Assembly: GCA_903772945.1 (NCBI GenBank) | Contig: CAICTM010000141.1 | Span: 44,316-108,315, forward strand | Direction of reading: 5' to 3' | Source of the DNA: Seminavis robusta | Taxonomy: Eukaryota > Bacillariophyta > Bacillariophyceae > Naviculales > Naviculaceae | Length of the DNA stretch: 64,000 nucleotides | Shown here: positions 10,249 to 20,778 of the stretch, in pieces | Layout: every line of letters begins with the position of its first letter | How positions within the stretch are numbered: the stretch's first letter is position 1 | The notes under the pieces: model-generated | What the model saw: the letters and a program-made list of their open reading frames with translations, nothing else | Told to the model about the DNA's origin: nothing | Databases searched by the model: none | Made by a program: the position numbers and the translations under genes

Positions 10249-10669
10249 GCACTACGCTAAAAGCTAGTGTAAAGATCTTTCGAGTGTTTTGAGTTTGAGA
10301 GAATGAAAGTTATGAGAGGATTAGAAAGCTATGAAAACTAATCAACGAGAGAGATCACAATCAAGGGATCGTAGATCTGAACTCCCGCGGGAGACTGTAA
10401 AGTGTGATAGAGTAGGTTGTGGTAGTAATCCTACTCGTTCCACGATCCAAAAACGGAACGCGTGGAAGATTCGTCTAGCATTTATCTAGTAGCGTGGAAT
10501 CTCTCCACGCCAGCTAAATATCTAGCGCGATGTTTCAGCATCGACCTAGTATGACTAGCGGTCATGAGAACCCTGTCTCAATGACTATTCACGAGAGACT
10601 CAGTCATGAGTCGAACTCAAACCCTATCTATGATCGAGTCGCGAATAAGGCTAAGAGCCGTGTATTGCA
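10249..10669 (-). repeat. LTR D: 5' LTR of outer gypsy element
   Basis: A 421-bp partner of LTR A, differing from it by about three substitutions and one A deletion in an A run near the start. TG...CA ends. Followed by the CTCA target duplication. Confidence 0.88.
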
Positions 10670-10673
10670 CTCA
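10670..10673. repeat. Target site duplication, right, outer gypsy element
   Basis: CTCA matching 2609-2612. Confidence 0.7.
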
Positions 10674-11002
10674 AACCAAAAAACTAAGAATTGGGCATCA
10701 GATTCGAAAGATAATGTATTTGGCTTGGTAGTCTGATTTGGCAGTTTATTACTTTTTTCCATCTTTTGTTTGGTTTTCGTTTTCGTTTTCGTTTGATGGT
10801 GTGCTTTGACTTGCCTCTAACAACCCATGCTCCACAAAAATGCTTACACAATCACATTCACCCGTCCCTGAAACTCATGCCCACTGGGCATGGGATTCAA
10901 AAATGGTAACATTCCTAAGGTCCTGACTGGAATTGTTACCACCCAGACAACACTACTGTATCCATATCTTGTGCAAACACTCAAACCAAATTCAAAGACT
11001 CA
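10670..11002. repeat. Right copy of ~329-bp tandem repeat
   Basis: The core 10699-11002 matches 2313-2612. The head motif CTCAAACCAAAAAACTAAG occurs at 10670 and again at 10999, giving a period of about 329 bp and showing that the empty site was a tandem array with the element at a unit boundary. Confidence 0.78.
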
Positions 11003-11843
11003 AACCAAAAAACTAAGAAATGACGGAGTCACACATATGCTAGGCAGCGCAGCAGCAAAAGAATCTTAACCCTAAAAAAAATCTGTTCACCACATTCTCC
11101 ACCACCTTAATGTTTTACGTACTTTCACACCGTTAGCTTCAACGCAATTAGAACTAGACGTTATACTTCAGACTCACACGGGGGTAAGCTATGAAATTCT
11201 TGGATCTCCTTCAAGCTTACTCACTCGGCTCCGAGTGTGACTTCCCCTGGTATTGTAGAGTAGAGGGCGACAAAATGGTCTCTCGAGAGAATAGTTAGTT
11301 GGTACGTCGGTACTGGTACCGGTAGGCTCAGCGAAAGGGCACGAAATCGCGATTTACAAGTAATTCTGCATTATATTTGGGTTTTGATTTTATATTTGGG
11401 TTTTGATTTTTTATTTTGGTTTCGATTTTATATTTTGGTTTCGGCTTGATTTTTCTAGTTATTAACCATAGTAATTTGGTTTCGGTTTTATATTTTGGTT
11501 TCGGTTTTATATTTAGGTTTCGATTTTATACTTTGGTTTGGAATTGATCAATCTATTTGGATTCGATTCTAAAAATCCTGATTTCCAGCCCTTTCTCTGT
11601 GGCATCCACGCATGACATGTATCCTAGATGTATTACGTACAGCATTTGCCCTTGCACCAGTGACGTCATTGGTGGTCACGAGAATCCGGGACTGATCCCT
11701 CATTCTTTCATCGCAAACGCAATAACCAACCAACACCAAACACCAACACATCAAAGATCCCTCTGGGCTCTGGAGCTGTTATCGATAACAGCAGACCGAG
11801 TGCTTCTACTGTCTGTCGAGCTCGCTTAATACGATCTCTACTA
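11003..11843. other. Intergenic region upstream of phytochelatin synthase gene
   Basis: No gene seen. It contains the minisatellite listed separately, one TACCGGTA palindrome at 11317-11324, and the presumed promoter of the gene starting at 11844. A CGATAACAGC palindrome-like stretch lies near 11780. Confidence 0.5.
11371..11542. repeat. T-rich minisatellite, ~18-19 bp unit
   Basis: About nine imperfect units of the type TATTTTGGTTTCGATTTTA in tandem, with a break near 11455-11480 (TTCTAGTTATTAACC). The strand is strongly asymmetric (T and G versus A and C). No coding capacity. Confidence 0.8.
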
Positions 11844-13019
11844 GTGAACTCATCGAACAAGATGTCCAACCATCACGAGACGACGTCATTGCTTCGGCCC
11901 TTCACTGGTCGTCCAATCCTGATGGGTTTACCAGGGAATGGCATGACAAGCGATGACGCCACCCCAAGACGGGAGAGAGGTTCGGTCATGTCGAAATTCG
12001 CTGCCCTAGCCGCTCTGGCGTTGGTGTTGGGCTGCACTGTGTTTACAGGAACTTCCTTTAGGTTTTCAGTAGCCAAGGATACATTTTTTACGCGTAGCGA
12101 TGATGTTGCCTACTTGGAAGAGAGGATTGATCTCTGGGAAGCCTGGAAGCAAAGGGGTAACCTCGTAGAGGATCGGGTGTATCTCCACACGAGACACTAC
12201 TCTCCAATTGAGGCAAAACACGAGTTTCCCATTTATCTGAATCATTCCGATGCCTATGCTCATTTGGTGGCTGACGGACACAAGGGAGCTTTTCGGAATT
12301 CGGCAGACTATTTTCTCTACCAGCAAGGCTTGGATGCACAAGTCAATCAAGCCTTTTGTGCAGTGGCTGCCAGTGTCGCACTCTTGAATTCTCTGCGAGG
12401 AATCCTCGAGGAATTGCCACAGGATCCCATTTACAGCCCTTATCCGTACGCGACCCAGACAGATATATTCAACGAGTGTACCCACACCAACGTTGTGCGG
12501 CAAGACGACACATTCCAAGGAATATTAAGTGCCCCATTTGGCGTGTCTCTGAACTCTGCCGTGGGATTACTCCAGTGCAACTTGAATTCAGAAAGTTGGG
12601 ACGTCCAAGTCACACATGTGGATCCGGACAAGGTTTCGCATAATGACATGCGCCAGACAATGAAAGCGGCCCTTCGCGATCCAAATTCCCGTGTCATGGT
12701 CAACTACGAAAGAACCTCGGCGGGTCAAATTGGTGGAGGACATTTTAGTCCTGTGGGAGCTTACTCTACAGCACTCGATGCCTTTTTGATTATGGATGTT
12801 GCCAAATACAAGTATCCCAATGCATGGATACCAACTGAAGTGTTGTATCAATCCCTCGGTACCATTGATTACTGCGGGCAGTGGGCAGGGCCGGCTGCAC
12901 AAGCCTTGTTGCCACCTGCCCTTTTGCACCCAGCGACCCCGGCAGACATGGAAGCTGCAAAACGACAACTGGGTTGTCAACCAAAGCACCGTGGCTTTAT
13001 TGTGGTCTCGAAGAAGTAA
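11844..13019 (+). CDS. Phytochelatin synthase-like protein, membrane-anchored
   Basis: 391 aa, single exon. Phytochelatin synthase is a papain-fold transpeptidase that makes glutathione-derived peptides for metal detoxification. The catalytic triad of the family is visible: Cys172 in QAFCAVAAS, His300 in GGHFSPVGAY and Asp318 in LIMDVAKYKYP. The His-Asp spacing of 18 equals that of plant enzymes. Residues about 50-75 form one hydrophobic segment after a basic, Arg-rich stretch, so the catalytic domain is probably held on the lumenal or extracytoplasmic side as a type II membrane protein; family members are normally soluble. There is no Cys-rich C-terminal half as in plants, as in short prokaryote-type enzymes. 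A second ATG lies six codons on. Stop at 13017-13019. Confidence 0.88.
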   Translation: MNSSNKMSNHHETTSLLRPFTGRPILMGLPGNGMTSDDATPRRERGSVMSKFAALAALALVLGCTVFTGTSFRFSVAKDTFFTRSDDVAYLEERIDLWEAWKQRGNLVEDRVYLHTRHYSPIEAKHEFPIYLNHSDAYAHLVADGHKGAFRNSADYFLYQQGLDAQVNQAFCAVAASVALLNSLRGILEELPQDPIYSPYPYATQTDIFNECTHTNVVRQDDTFQGILSAPFGVSLNSAVGLLQCNLNSESWDVQVTHVDPDKVSHNDMRQTMKAALRDPNSRVMVNYERTSAGQIGGGHFSPVGAYSTALDAFLIMDVAKYKYPNAWIPTEVLYQSLGTIDYCGQWAGPAAQALLPPALLHPATPADMEAAKRQLGCQPKHRGFIVVSKK

Positions 13020-13374
13020 ACAAAGGAGCTCCCTTTGAGCTATTGCAACTAACAGGAACTTAGGCTATGTATTACTGTACTGCATGTTCTTTTGCATTGA
13101 TTGCTGAACTCTCGCCAGGGAATAGACTTGTCGGCCTGGTGAGGTTTGGCACATTCGTAAGGTATCTATCTGAAGCCCAGATACACTTGTTACCCACTAT
13201 AGCCATCATAGAGCTTCTGTGCCCCAGTGACGCGGCAAGTGATGTAAGGTTGCTACGATATTGAACGGCAGTACACCCCTTTCTAAATAGACGATCTCTC
13301 GTATGATGAGTTTGCAAATGCCATCGCGCCAACATCGGGTTGCTCATCCCAGTCGGCCAGTCCAACCTCGTAGG
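13020..13374. other. Convergent intergenic region
   Basis: Lies between the stop codons of the phytochelatin synthase-like gene and the unknown minus-strand frame ending at 13375. It presumably holds both 3' ends. No further gene seen. Confidence 0.5.
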
Positions 13375-14676
13375 CTAAATCAGCCTTGCGAGCCCTCGAA
13401 GCATCAAAATGATGAGACAATCCCACCTGGTAGGAAGGAAACGCTCAGAGAAGAACTGACGAAGGGCATGATAGCATGTGGGCGTTGAATCCTTGAATGG
13501 TACTTGCCCCAGGTATATCTTGCGCAAAAGCAGGCAGAAACCCAGTTGTCGTAAAGGTTTGGGAGATCCTGCGACGATGTTGTTCATGGAATGGGCTCCA
13601 ATAGACGCCCAAATTCCATGCTTTTCAAATAAATGGCAAAAGCTGTTCCGAGAATTGACGAAGGCGTTGGAACCTTGCATTATAGCCAAAACAATTTGGT
13701 CTGCGTTCAATTGGCGCATTCTATCCTTGAGCTGTGAGAACGCGAACAAGAATTGCCCAGTGTCCCAATCACCATCATTGTGGCGCATCACCATTCCGAA
13801 CGCCATGTCCCCTGTTGATTCTTGGTCAATGTCTGGAATGTGGTTTCCAATGTGATTCATCCCAAATACTAGACTGTTAACCAGGCTCCATGAATCTCCC
13901 ATTTCACGTGATGTTGAATTCTCCCCCATGCTGATTTTTGTGGTGTTTGTAGTGTTGTCCTTCCTGCAAGGCAGCAGTCGATCTTGGATTTCTTCATGGA
14001 TTGGTCCAATCAAGTTGGATCTCAACGGTTAACCGTGCTGGGTCTTGGCAGCCACGAAATAGATGCAGTTCATGTACACAGCATAAAGCAGGGTTGGTAG
14101 AAAGAACACTTCCAAGCCTCTACCAAATTGTTTCTGAAATTGCAAGCCCCATGCGCCTAGTGCTGAAATTCGAAAGATAGCTTGAGCCTTCTTGGAGGTA
14201 TCGTACAAAAACAAAAGGAGCCTGGATGCTTTGCGCTGCAATGTGACACCATGCTTTGGATGAAAGAAGAGCGGTTCAAGCACTAGTTTTGCAATCACAT
14301 CCACAGTTGTGTCCCGTGGCAAAAATGCGACATAATGATCACCCAAGAGACAGTGGGATGCCCCAATTCTTAACTGTACCAGTATCTCTGTCACTTTGAC
14401 CTTGAGGCTTTTCCAAACCATCCTTGGACGTAACCCAGCATGGTCCCTGGTGGTGTTTCCCTGATCCCCTGATATCTCAGTGCTGGTTTTATTTGAAGCA
14501 CCGCCAAGATGAAGGTCATCGTTATTAATGATATGCCCGTTGTTCGCTGCAACGTGTCCCCTTTCAGGTTTTGCAGTGCTCAACGAGTTCTTTACAAGCC
14601 TTGCTGGAATTCGAATGCCATTGCCTGTAGGCAAAGCCACCAAGACGAAGCAAAGCAACGCTTGAAGGATTGGCAT
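13375..14676 (-). CDS. Unknown secreted protein with in-frame TAA
   Basis: The ATG at 14676 opens a 215-codon frame: a signal peptide (MPILQALLCFVLVALPTGNG), then a low-complexity region, then a moderately hydrophobic part. The frame stops at TAA 14031-14029, but the same frame then runs open for another 217 codons to 13375, with normal-looking composition. Either the gene is a 215-aa secreted protein, a two-part pseudogene, or an intron removes the stop; a candidate pair (donor 14123, acceptor 13983) keeps frame but has a weak acceptor tract. No family recognised. It is divergent from TCF25, with about 337 bp between start codons. Alternative: two unrelated frames, with the lower one lacking an ATG near its start. 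Confidence 0.5.
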
Positions 14677-15013
14677 GGTGTGGATGAACAACTTGTACTA
14701 TGCTTGTGTCTTAGAGGTCAACAGAGAGTATACCAGAAGAGCTAGTCTCTTCTCGTGTTGGTGGCAATGACAAAACGGTAAAATCTTCCATGCAAAAACA
14801 AATATTAATAATAAAGGAACGATAACTACTAGTAGCGAGAAGTAGCTAGTCAGCACGTTAAACCACCGAATCGACCACAAACGCTCCAAGCTGCAACCCC
14901 ACCACCCACCACCCACACAAACCAAGCAACCCTCCCAGCCATCGATCTCTTGCAAACTCAACTCCACCAGTCTCAAGAGGAACAACCGTGGTATACCTGA
15001 CATTGTCATCATC
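14677..15013. promoter_or_regulatory. Divergent upstream region, unknown protein / TCF25
   Basis: 337 bp between two divergently placed start codons. It contains CACCACCCACCACCCAC just upstream of TCF25. No TATA box recognised. Shared regulation is an inference from position only. Confidence 0.35.
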
Positions 15014-17189
15014 ATGAGCGCTCGTGCGATTCGCAAGCTACGAGAAGACCGAGCCGCACTGGCACAGGCAGAAGAGGAAGACGACGATGAAAGCGAGGAG
15101 GAAGAACCAGTGGCTCGTGGGGCGCCCAAAAAGTCTGCATTTGCCATGATGAATGACAGCAGCAGCAGCAGTGAGGAAGAAGACGAAGAAGCAGCCGAAA
15201 AAAGTGATGAGGAGGATGGCAATGACGACCAAGAAGAAAGTGACAAGGGAAGCAACGGCAAAAACCAAGAAAATGCAGCTGAAAAAGAACCCAAAGACGA
15301 TGACGCCGAGGAAGATGAAGGAAAAGTAGAAGAAAATCTGGATGCCTTGTTGGAAGAATTCAAAGAACACGACGAAAAGAAACAATCTGCAACTGAGAGC
15401 GAAAAACCCAGTGGAGATGTATTAGAGCCAATGGTTCACTTTCAAACCGTGAGAGCCAATGTGGACATGCGAGATTTAGACGTCGACCACGTCATGAGAA
15501 CATCCTTGTTGATTGCCGAGCCTACTAGAGACGGCAGCAGCAACAACAACGACAACAACAAGGGCAAACGACGGAATCGACAGACCTTCCTCTTTGGAAA
15601 TCCACGAGACTTGCACGTCAATGTCAAACCACCCCATTATGTGGGAGGTGGGATTGGAATGTCCACTTATGATCGAGAAACCCATCGGGATCTTCCTTGG
15701 CCGTACAATAGCACTACCAGTGGCATACTGGACCATGGTGCTACCATGGACACATTGGAAGCCATGCAGGATCGTCGACGATGGTTCACCTTTTTGAATT
15801 CAGATAGCTACGATAAGGATTGTCAAGATTTTGAACGCATTCAGGCTTCGGGAGACATGAATGCCCTCGTCATGTTTGTGGCTCATCACCCATTCGTCAC
15901 AGAGGCGTTGGTCACATTGGGAATGATGCTCTACCATGCCAATCAGGCGCAAGAGGGACTCACCTTTTTGAGACGATCTTTGTGGGTGTATGAATCGGCA
16001 ACCCTGTCTAGCTTTAGTTCACGCATCTTTCAGGATCAATGTTTTATGGATTGCAACCAGCCAGAAAACAAGACTTACTTCAATGCTCTGTTCCGATTGG
16101 CGCGAGTCAACAATATGGCAGGGTAAGACAGAATGGTTTAATCGTTTATGTTTGCGCTCAAGTGTGGATTCAATTAATTCATGGCTCAACTCCCTTCATT
16201 CTATCTGTCATGAAAGACTCTCACGGGCCTCATTTGCAGTTGGTCGCTACATATTGGCACTGGATCCGTTGCGAGATCCAACGTGTATACTACTGGCGCT
16301 AGACTGTTATGCGCTCTCTACAAACGCCGATCACAGCTACCAGTGGATTGTCGATTTGTGCGACAGTCAAGAGGTACCCATTTGCTACAAAGATGACTCA
16401 GCGGAATATTGGGGAAATCTCACGTGTCTACCCAACTGGGCCTATTCGTATGCCCTGGCACTGTACCGTCTCAATGATTCTCGACCCTCCGAACGATCCA
16501 ATGAAGCTTTACAAACCGCAATCAGCAAGTACCCATCCATTGTAGATCTTCTGCTAAGCGAAAATGATGTCGACATTGCCAGCAGATCGTGTCGCATTGA
16601 TTGGCAGGCCGTGATGGATTATACTGGTACTCGGGCCAATGAAATTCATGGCTCCACAAATAATGACCACGACGACCCGGTTGTGCGCATGGCCACGGAC
16701 AAGGCGTACGACCTCGCGAGCCGAATCTTTGCCAAATTGAACGCCAAACTCTGGGCGGGGGATGATATCATGCTATGGCTACACAACAACCTCAAAGAGC
16801 TCAAGGCGTCTTCTTCCGCAGACAAGTTTCCATTGACGCCCTTGTCACCATCGCTCATGCGATACTCGCGAGTCGATCCGGACGATTTCTCCATCAAGTT
16901 TCAATTGCTTCCCGCTGAAGCCAATCCGCTGGACATGGGACTGGTGAACCATGCGTTGGTGATTGATCCCAATCGACGCCGCTTTCTTCGTAACCAGCAA
17001 CGAGGAGGTGGAGCACAGCCTGATCTTAACGATTTCTTGTTTGGGGATCTGGGGAATGCCGCGGTACGTCCCACACTCTTTGGTCCACCAACGCATCACA
17101 TTGATCTCGATTTGCCCATGATGGAAATCTTTTGGCGTTCGTTGCTACCGTGGAATCGTGTTGATGAAATCCCGAGGCCACGACCGTGA
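15014..17189 (+). CDS. TCF25: TCF25/NULP1/Rqc1 family protein
   Basis: Two exons, 15014-16122 and 16217-17189, intron 16123-16216 (GTAAGA...AAAG), giving 693 aa, close to the human protein. TCF25/Rqc1 is a subunit of the ribosome quality control complex that helps Listerin ubiquitinate stalled nascent chains. The start MSARAIRKLREDRAAL and the following acidic Ser/Glu/Asp-rich stretch (about 20-130) are typical of the family; the conserved helical domain covers the rest, including WPYN, the W-x-FLNSDSYDKDCQDF region and the FLRRSLWVYE segment. After the splice the line runs MAGLSRASFAVGRYILALDP, matching the family's L-L-LDP motif. The C-terminus is rich in Arg/Pro. The alternative acceptor inside TTTGCAG would break the frame. 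Confidence 0.88.
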
Positions 17190-17328
17190 CCAAGAACACA
17201 CAGTACATACGATTTGGTTTTCCACTCACAGCTAACATACCGTACTCCACTCTACTCTACAAACTGCTACTGCTGCAGGTATTGTAGGAAATGATACCAA
17301 TATTAGAACAAAACATCACTAGACTATC

Positions 17329-18920
17329 TTATCTCTCTGTGATACTTTCTAACATTTCAAAGTAGGTTGGGAACGTTTTGGCGGTGCAACCTGGATCATG
17401 AATTCGTACATCGACACCACCACAAGCCGCCAGACTGAACGTCATGGCCATGCGATGATCATCGTACGTCTCAATCAGCACATTGTCGTTGATCTTGTTG
17501 TCCTTGGGAGGATGGATAATGCAGTAGTCTTCAAACTCCTCCACGGTAGCTCCCAACTTTGTGCATTCGGCCACAATGGCCTTCATTCGTTCCGTCTCCT
17601 TAAGTCTCCAGGAATACACATTGCGAATTGTCGTGGGTCCGTCGGCAAAGAGTGCTGCCACGGCCAATGTCATGGCGGCATCGGGGATCTTGCCACAATC
17701 GACATCAACTCCCTTGAGTCGCACGGAAGGATCCCGCGTCACCGTGATACTCTCTGGTGCCCAAGTGACTTTAGCTCCCATTTGTTCCATGACATCGGCA
17801 AAGGCTACATCTCCTTGAACACTGTCTGATCCACATCCTCGCACCTCGACAGTTCCTCCGGTAATGGCAGCTCCGGCAATAAAGTAACTGGCCGAACTGG
17901 CATCTCCCTCTACCAGGATGGATTTGGGGCTAATGTATTTTTCCGACGCTGCTATATGAAAGGACGGTGTTCCATCCATGTCTCCTTCAATTTCGACATT
18001 CACACCAAACTTTTTCATGAGTCCAATGGTCAATGCGACGTAGGGAGCCGATATCAATTCGTCCTTAATGGAAATGGTGACATCGCCATCGACCACTGGA
18101 GCCGCCATGAGCAAGGATGACAAAAACTGGGACGACATTTTCCCACTAATGGAGCACTGATAAGTGATAAAAAAGAGAGAGAATAGAGAAAATGGAGAGT
18201 TTGTGGTGAGCAGACCAGAAAGGTACACAAAAGGTGTAGACAGATGTGATCATCCCAAAATTCATTGTCGGAACACACCTTTCCTCCTTTTAATCCATTG
18301 GCGTTGATGGTGACGGGTGGACATCCCGTTTCTTCGACGCAGGAAACATCGGCTCCCAGTTGCTTTAATCCATCCACCAAATCGGCAATGGGTCGTTCCC
18401 TCATACGAGGCACACCGTCCAAGACGAATTTTCCCTCCCCCATACAAAGGGCTGCTGCCAAGGGTCTCATGGCCGTTCCAGCATTTCCCAGAAAGAGTTC
18501 ACAGACTTCCTCCTCCTTCAATGGCGAATTAATGGGTCCTGCTTGACCCGTCACGGTCACAGAGCTTTCGGAATGCTTTTCCACCGGCACCTTCATTTGA
18601 TCCAGTGCTTCTAGCATGTATCGAATGTCGTCGCTGTCGAGTAGATTGTCCACTTTGGTGGAACCTTCGCTGAGAGCTGCCAAGAGCAGACAACGATTGC
18701 TCAGGGATTTCGAGCCTGGAAGAGTGACGGTTCCGTCCAAGCTCTTGATGGGAGTCACGGTCAACGAGTTGGTGGCCTCGTCCACAGCTGGAACGGTTGC
18801 CTTGAGTGCCTTGTTCATGACATGATGGTGGTGGATGGTGGTGGGTAGAAAACCCAAGGACCCTGGAAGCAACAGCAACAAAGATGCCAATAGCATCGAA
18901 TTGGATACTTTCGTGAACAT
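17329..18920 (-). CDS. aroA: 5-enolpyruvylshikimate-3-phosphate synthase, plastid precursor
   Basis: Two exons, 18920-18279 and 18156-17329, intron 18157-18278, total 489 aa. The enzyme condenses shikimate-3-phosphate with phosphoenolpyruvate, the sixth step of the shikimate pathway. [19 protein letters not shown] is a signal peptide followed by G|FLPTT, the bipartite plastid import pattern of diatoms. The mature part shows the substrate motif [10 protein letters not shown] and [13 protein letters not shown], whose Gly and Pro are the residues of class I, glyphosate-sensitive enzymes. Splicing AAG|TGC gives [14 protein letters not shown], the same length as the bacterial GGKVDVDGSVSSQF. A further upstream in-frame ATG at about 19076 would bury the signal peptide, so 18920 is preferred. 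Divergent from the VAT1-like gene. Confidence 0.95.
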
Positions 18921-19346
18921 GGCTTTACCACTTGAAGAGTCGTTGCTGTCGGTGGTGGTTGCAACAAATAATGCTCCCGCGATGGAATTGAATTGGACGA
19001 AGAAAGGTTGGAAGAAAGAAAGAGGCGACCAAAATGAAAATGTGGGGTCGAAAATGATTGGTCTGACGTCAGCCATGGTTGGAAATTCATCTCACAGTTT
19101 CGCTGGCTTCTATTATCGGTAACTTTCCCATAATTTTACCATCTCCTTTGGCCAAATATCTTTTTCTTGCCATTTCTTCGGAACCTTCTCAGGAGAATGA
19201 CGAAGCGAGTAGCCACAACCTCTGTTGCATACAGTCGTACCCACGAGTTATCAATAGTTAGTTGTCAAAGCCCACTCTGTCCCTTTGTTCTGAAAAGTAC
19301 CTAGCGCTAGCCAGTTGTGCATAAAACAGACGTGAACACAAGCAAC
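18921..19346. promoter_or_regulatory. Divergent upstream region, EPSPS / VAT1-like oxidoreductase
   Basis: 426 bp between divergent start codons, carrying TGACGTCA near 19055-19068 (ggtcTGACGTCAgcc, a perfect CRE/bZIP palindrome). bZIP sites respond to light or CO2-linked cAMP in some diatoms, but function here is inferred from the motif only. Confidence 0.4.
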
Positions 19347-20642
19347 ATGGCGATCGATATGGGTATATTGCAGGCTCTGGCCGCCAACGTCCTTTCGTGG
19401 GTATTTTCTACGTTTCTTCCCGCTTTCATGCCCAAACTGCTTCCCGCCATTGAAGCAGAGGATACTAGTACTCGGGCTTCTGCCGAGTCGGAAACCAATC
19501 AAACCAAATGCATTGCCATTGGTCGTCCCGGCGGATCGGAACAACTCCGCCTCATTGCGCTCCAACCAGGCATTGCTACCTGCGGCTACAACATAAAAGG
19601 GTTCAAATGCCCTTTTACCAAACCATTGAAGGACGACACCCCTCCCGACTGTGTGGTACTCCAAAACGAAGCCTTTAGCGTCAATTACGCCGACTGCTGT
19701 ATCCGATGGGGTCTGTACGAATCGGCCAACCAATTCGTGGGATGGCCCATTGTGCCAGGCTTTGATGTGGCGGGAACGGTCGAAAAGGTGGGATCTTCCA
19801 GCTCGTTCCAAGTGGGCGACAAGGTCTTTGGATGTACCCTCTTTGGTGCCTACTCGACACGGGTCTTGGTTCCCAGTCTGCAGTTGAAAAAGATTCCAGA
19901 GGGTCTTTCCATTCCACAAGCAGCTTCCTTGCCAGCCGTCTCGTTGACCGCACTTTATGCCCTCTTTTTGGCAGGCCATTATGGCAGCCACTATAAACTC
20001 ACGAACCGAGCTATATTGATTCATTCCGCTTCGGGTGGGGTGGGCAGCATGCTGGTACAAATGTCCAAAATTTTGGGTTTGAATCCCATTGTAGGAGTGG
20101 TGGGTCGAACGCAAAAGGTGGAGGAAGCCAAACGATTGGGCTGTCATGTCGTCATTGACAAGAGCCAGGAAGATCTCTGGCTCAAGGCAGAAGAGGCATC
20201 CCCGCAGGGTTACTCTGCCGTTATGGATGCCAATGGCGTGTCCACTCTGGAAGAATCCTATAATCATTTGGCCGCGAGTGGTCGACTGATTGTCTACGGT
20301 TTTCATTCCAATCTACCCATTGGCCGCGCGGCACTGTCCCCCATGGAATGGATAAGCATGGCACAAAAGGCATCGAGTATGCCCAAATTTGACCCCATGG
20401 ATCTGACAAAGTCCAACAAGAGCATCTTGTCGTTTAATCTGTCGTTCTTTGCCGATGAAACTGACGTGTTGAGTCAATTCTTTGATCAAATATGCGAATG
20501 GATCCAACAAGGCAAACTGGCACCCCCACGAGTGGTGGAGTACCCCATGGACCAAATAGTGGAGGCACACGAGTTGATTCAAAGTGGCAAGAGTATTGGT
20601 AAAATTGTCTTGACAACCCCAGCAGAGCCCGACACTATTTAG
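19347..20642 (+). CDS. MDR-family oxidoreductase, VAT1/quinone oxidoreductase-like
   Basis: 431 aa, single exon from ATG 19347. It has the medium-chain dehydrogenase/reductase fold: an N-terminal GroES-like part (FSVNYADCCIRWGLY, GFDVAGTVEKVG, VGDKVFG), and a Rossmann part with the NADPH loop ILIHSASGGVGSMLVQ. No catalytic-zinc Cys/His set is present, so it is a zinc-free quinone-oxidoreductase-type member. The stretch GFHSNLPIGR and the long C-terminal insert (SMPKFDPMDLTKSNKSILSFNL) resemble the synaptic-vesicle VAT1 branch. The N-terminal 30 residues are hydrophobic and could anchor the protein in a membrane. Substrate unknown. Confidence 0.85.
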   Translation: MAIDMGILQALAANVLSWVFSTFLPAFMPKLLPAIEAEDTSTRASAESETNQTKCIAIGRPGGSEQLRLIALQPGIATCGYNIKGFKCPFTKPLKDDTPPDCVVLQNEAFSVNYADCCIRWGLYESANQFVGWPIVPGFDVAGTVEKVGSSSSFQVGDKVFGCTLFGAYSTRVLVPSLQLKKIPEGLSIPQAASLPAVSLTALYALFLAGHYGSHYKLTNRAILIHSASGGVGSMLVQMSKILGLNPIVGVVGRTQKVEEAKRLGCHVVIDKSQEDLWLKAEEASPQGYSAVMDANGVSTLEESYNHLAASGRLIVYGFHSNLPIGRAALSPMEWISMAQKASSMPKFDPMDLTKSNKSILSFNLSFFADETDVLSQFFDQICEWIQQGKLAPPRVVEYPMDQIVEAHELIQSGKSIGKIVLTTPAEPDTI

Positions 20643-20778
20643 TTATGATAGTGGTAAACAAACGAAACAACAGCAGATTGATATATTGTCAAAGTTATTT
20701 ACGATGTTATCCCGCCAAAGCAATCGCCAATGCTTCCTTCTTCATTCTTAGTTTGCGAATTGTCGTTGTCACCGTTGC

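Larger units (their letters stand above)
2613..10669 (-). mobile_element. Ty3/gypsy LTR retrotransposon (outer copy), interrupted and decayed
   Basis: The element reads on the minus strand: 5' LTR 10249-10669, gag and protease remnants 9317-10248, then (after a nested insertion) reverse transcriptase, RNase H and integrase from 5332 down to about 3360, a polypurine tract, and the 3' LTR 2613-3034. The RT-RNaseH-integrase order identifies Ty3/gypsy rather than Ty1/copia. The two LTRs differ by about three substitutions and one indel over 421 bp, so the insertion is fairly young, yet coding regions carry many stops and frameshifts. About 0.4-0.5 kb of the RT N-terminal region is missing at the 5332 junction. 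It is bounded by CTCA duplications. Not capable of autonomous movement as it stands. Confidence 0.85.

Noticed and set aside
12066-12989. Several 80-150-codon minus-strand frames
   Set aside because: Antisense to the phytochelatin synthase-like gene, no conserved motif.
14698-15363. 221-codon Ser-rich minus-strand frame
   Set aside because: Antisense of the acidic repeat-coding start of TCF25; Ser runs are the complement of Glu/Asp-rich codons.
19251-20306. 351-codon open frame on the minus strand
   Set aside because: Exact antisense of the VAT1-like gene; composition unlike a protein, His/Gly-rich from complementing hydrophobic codons.
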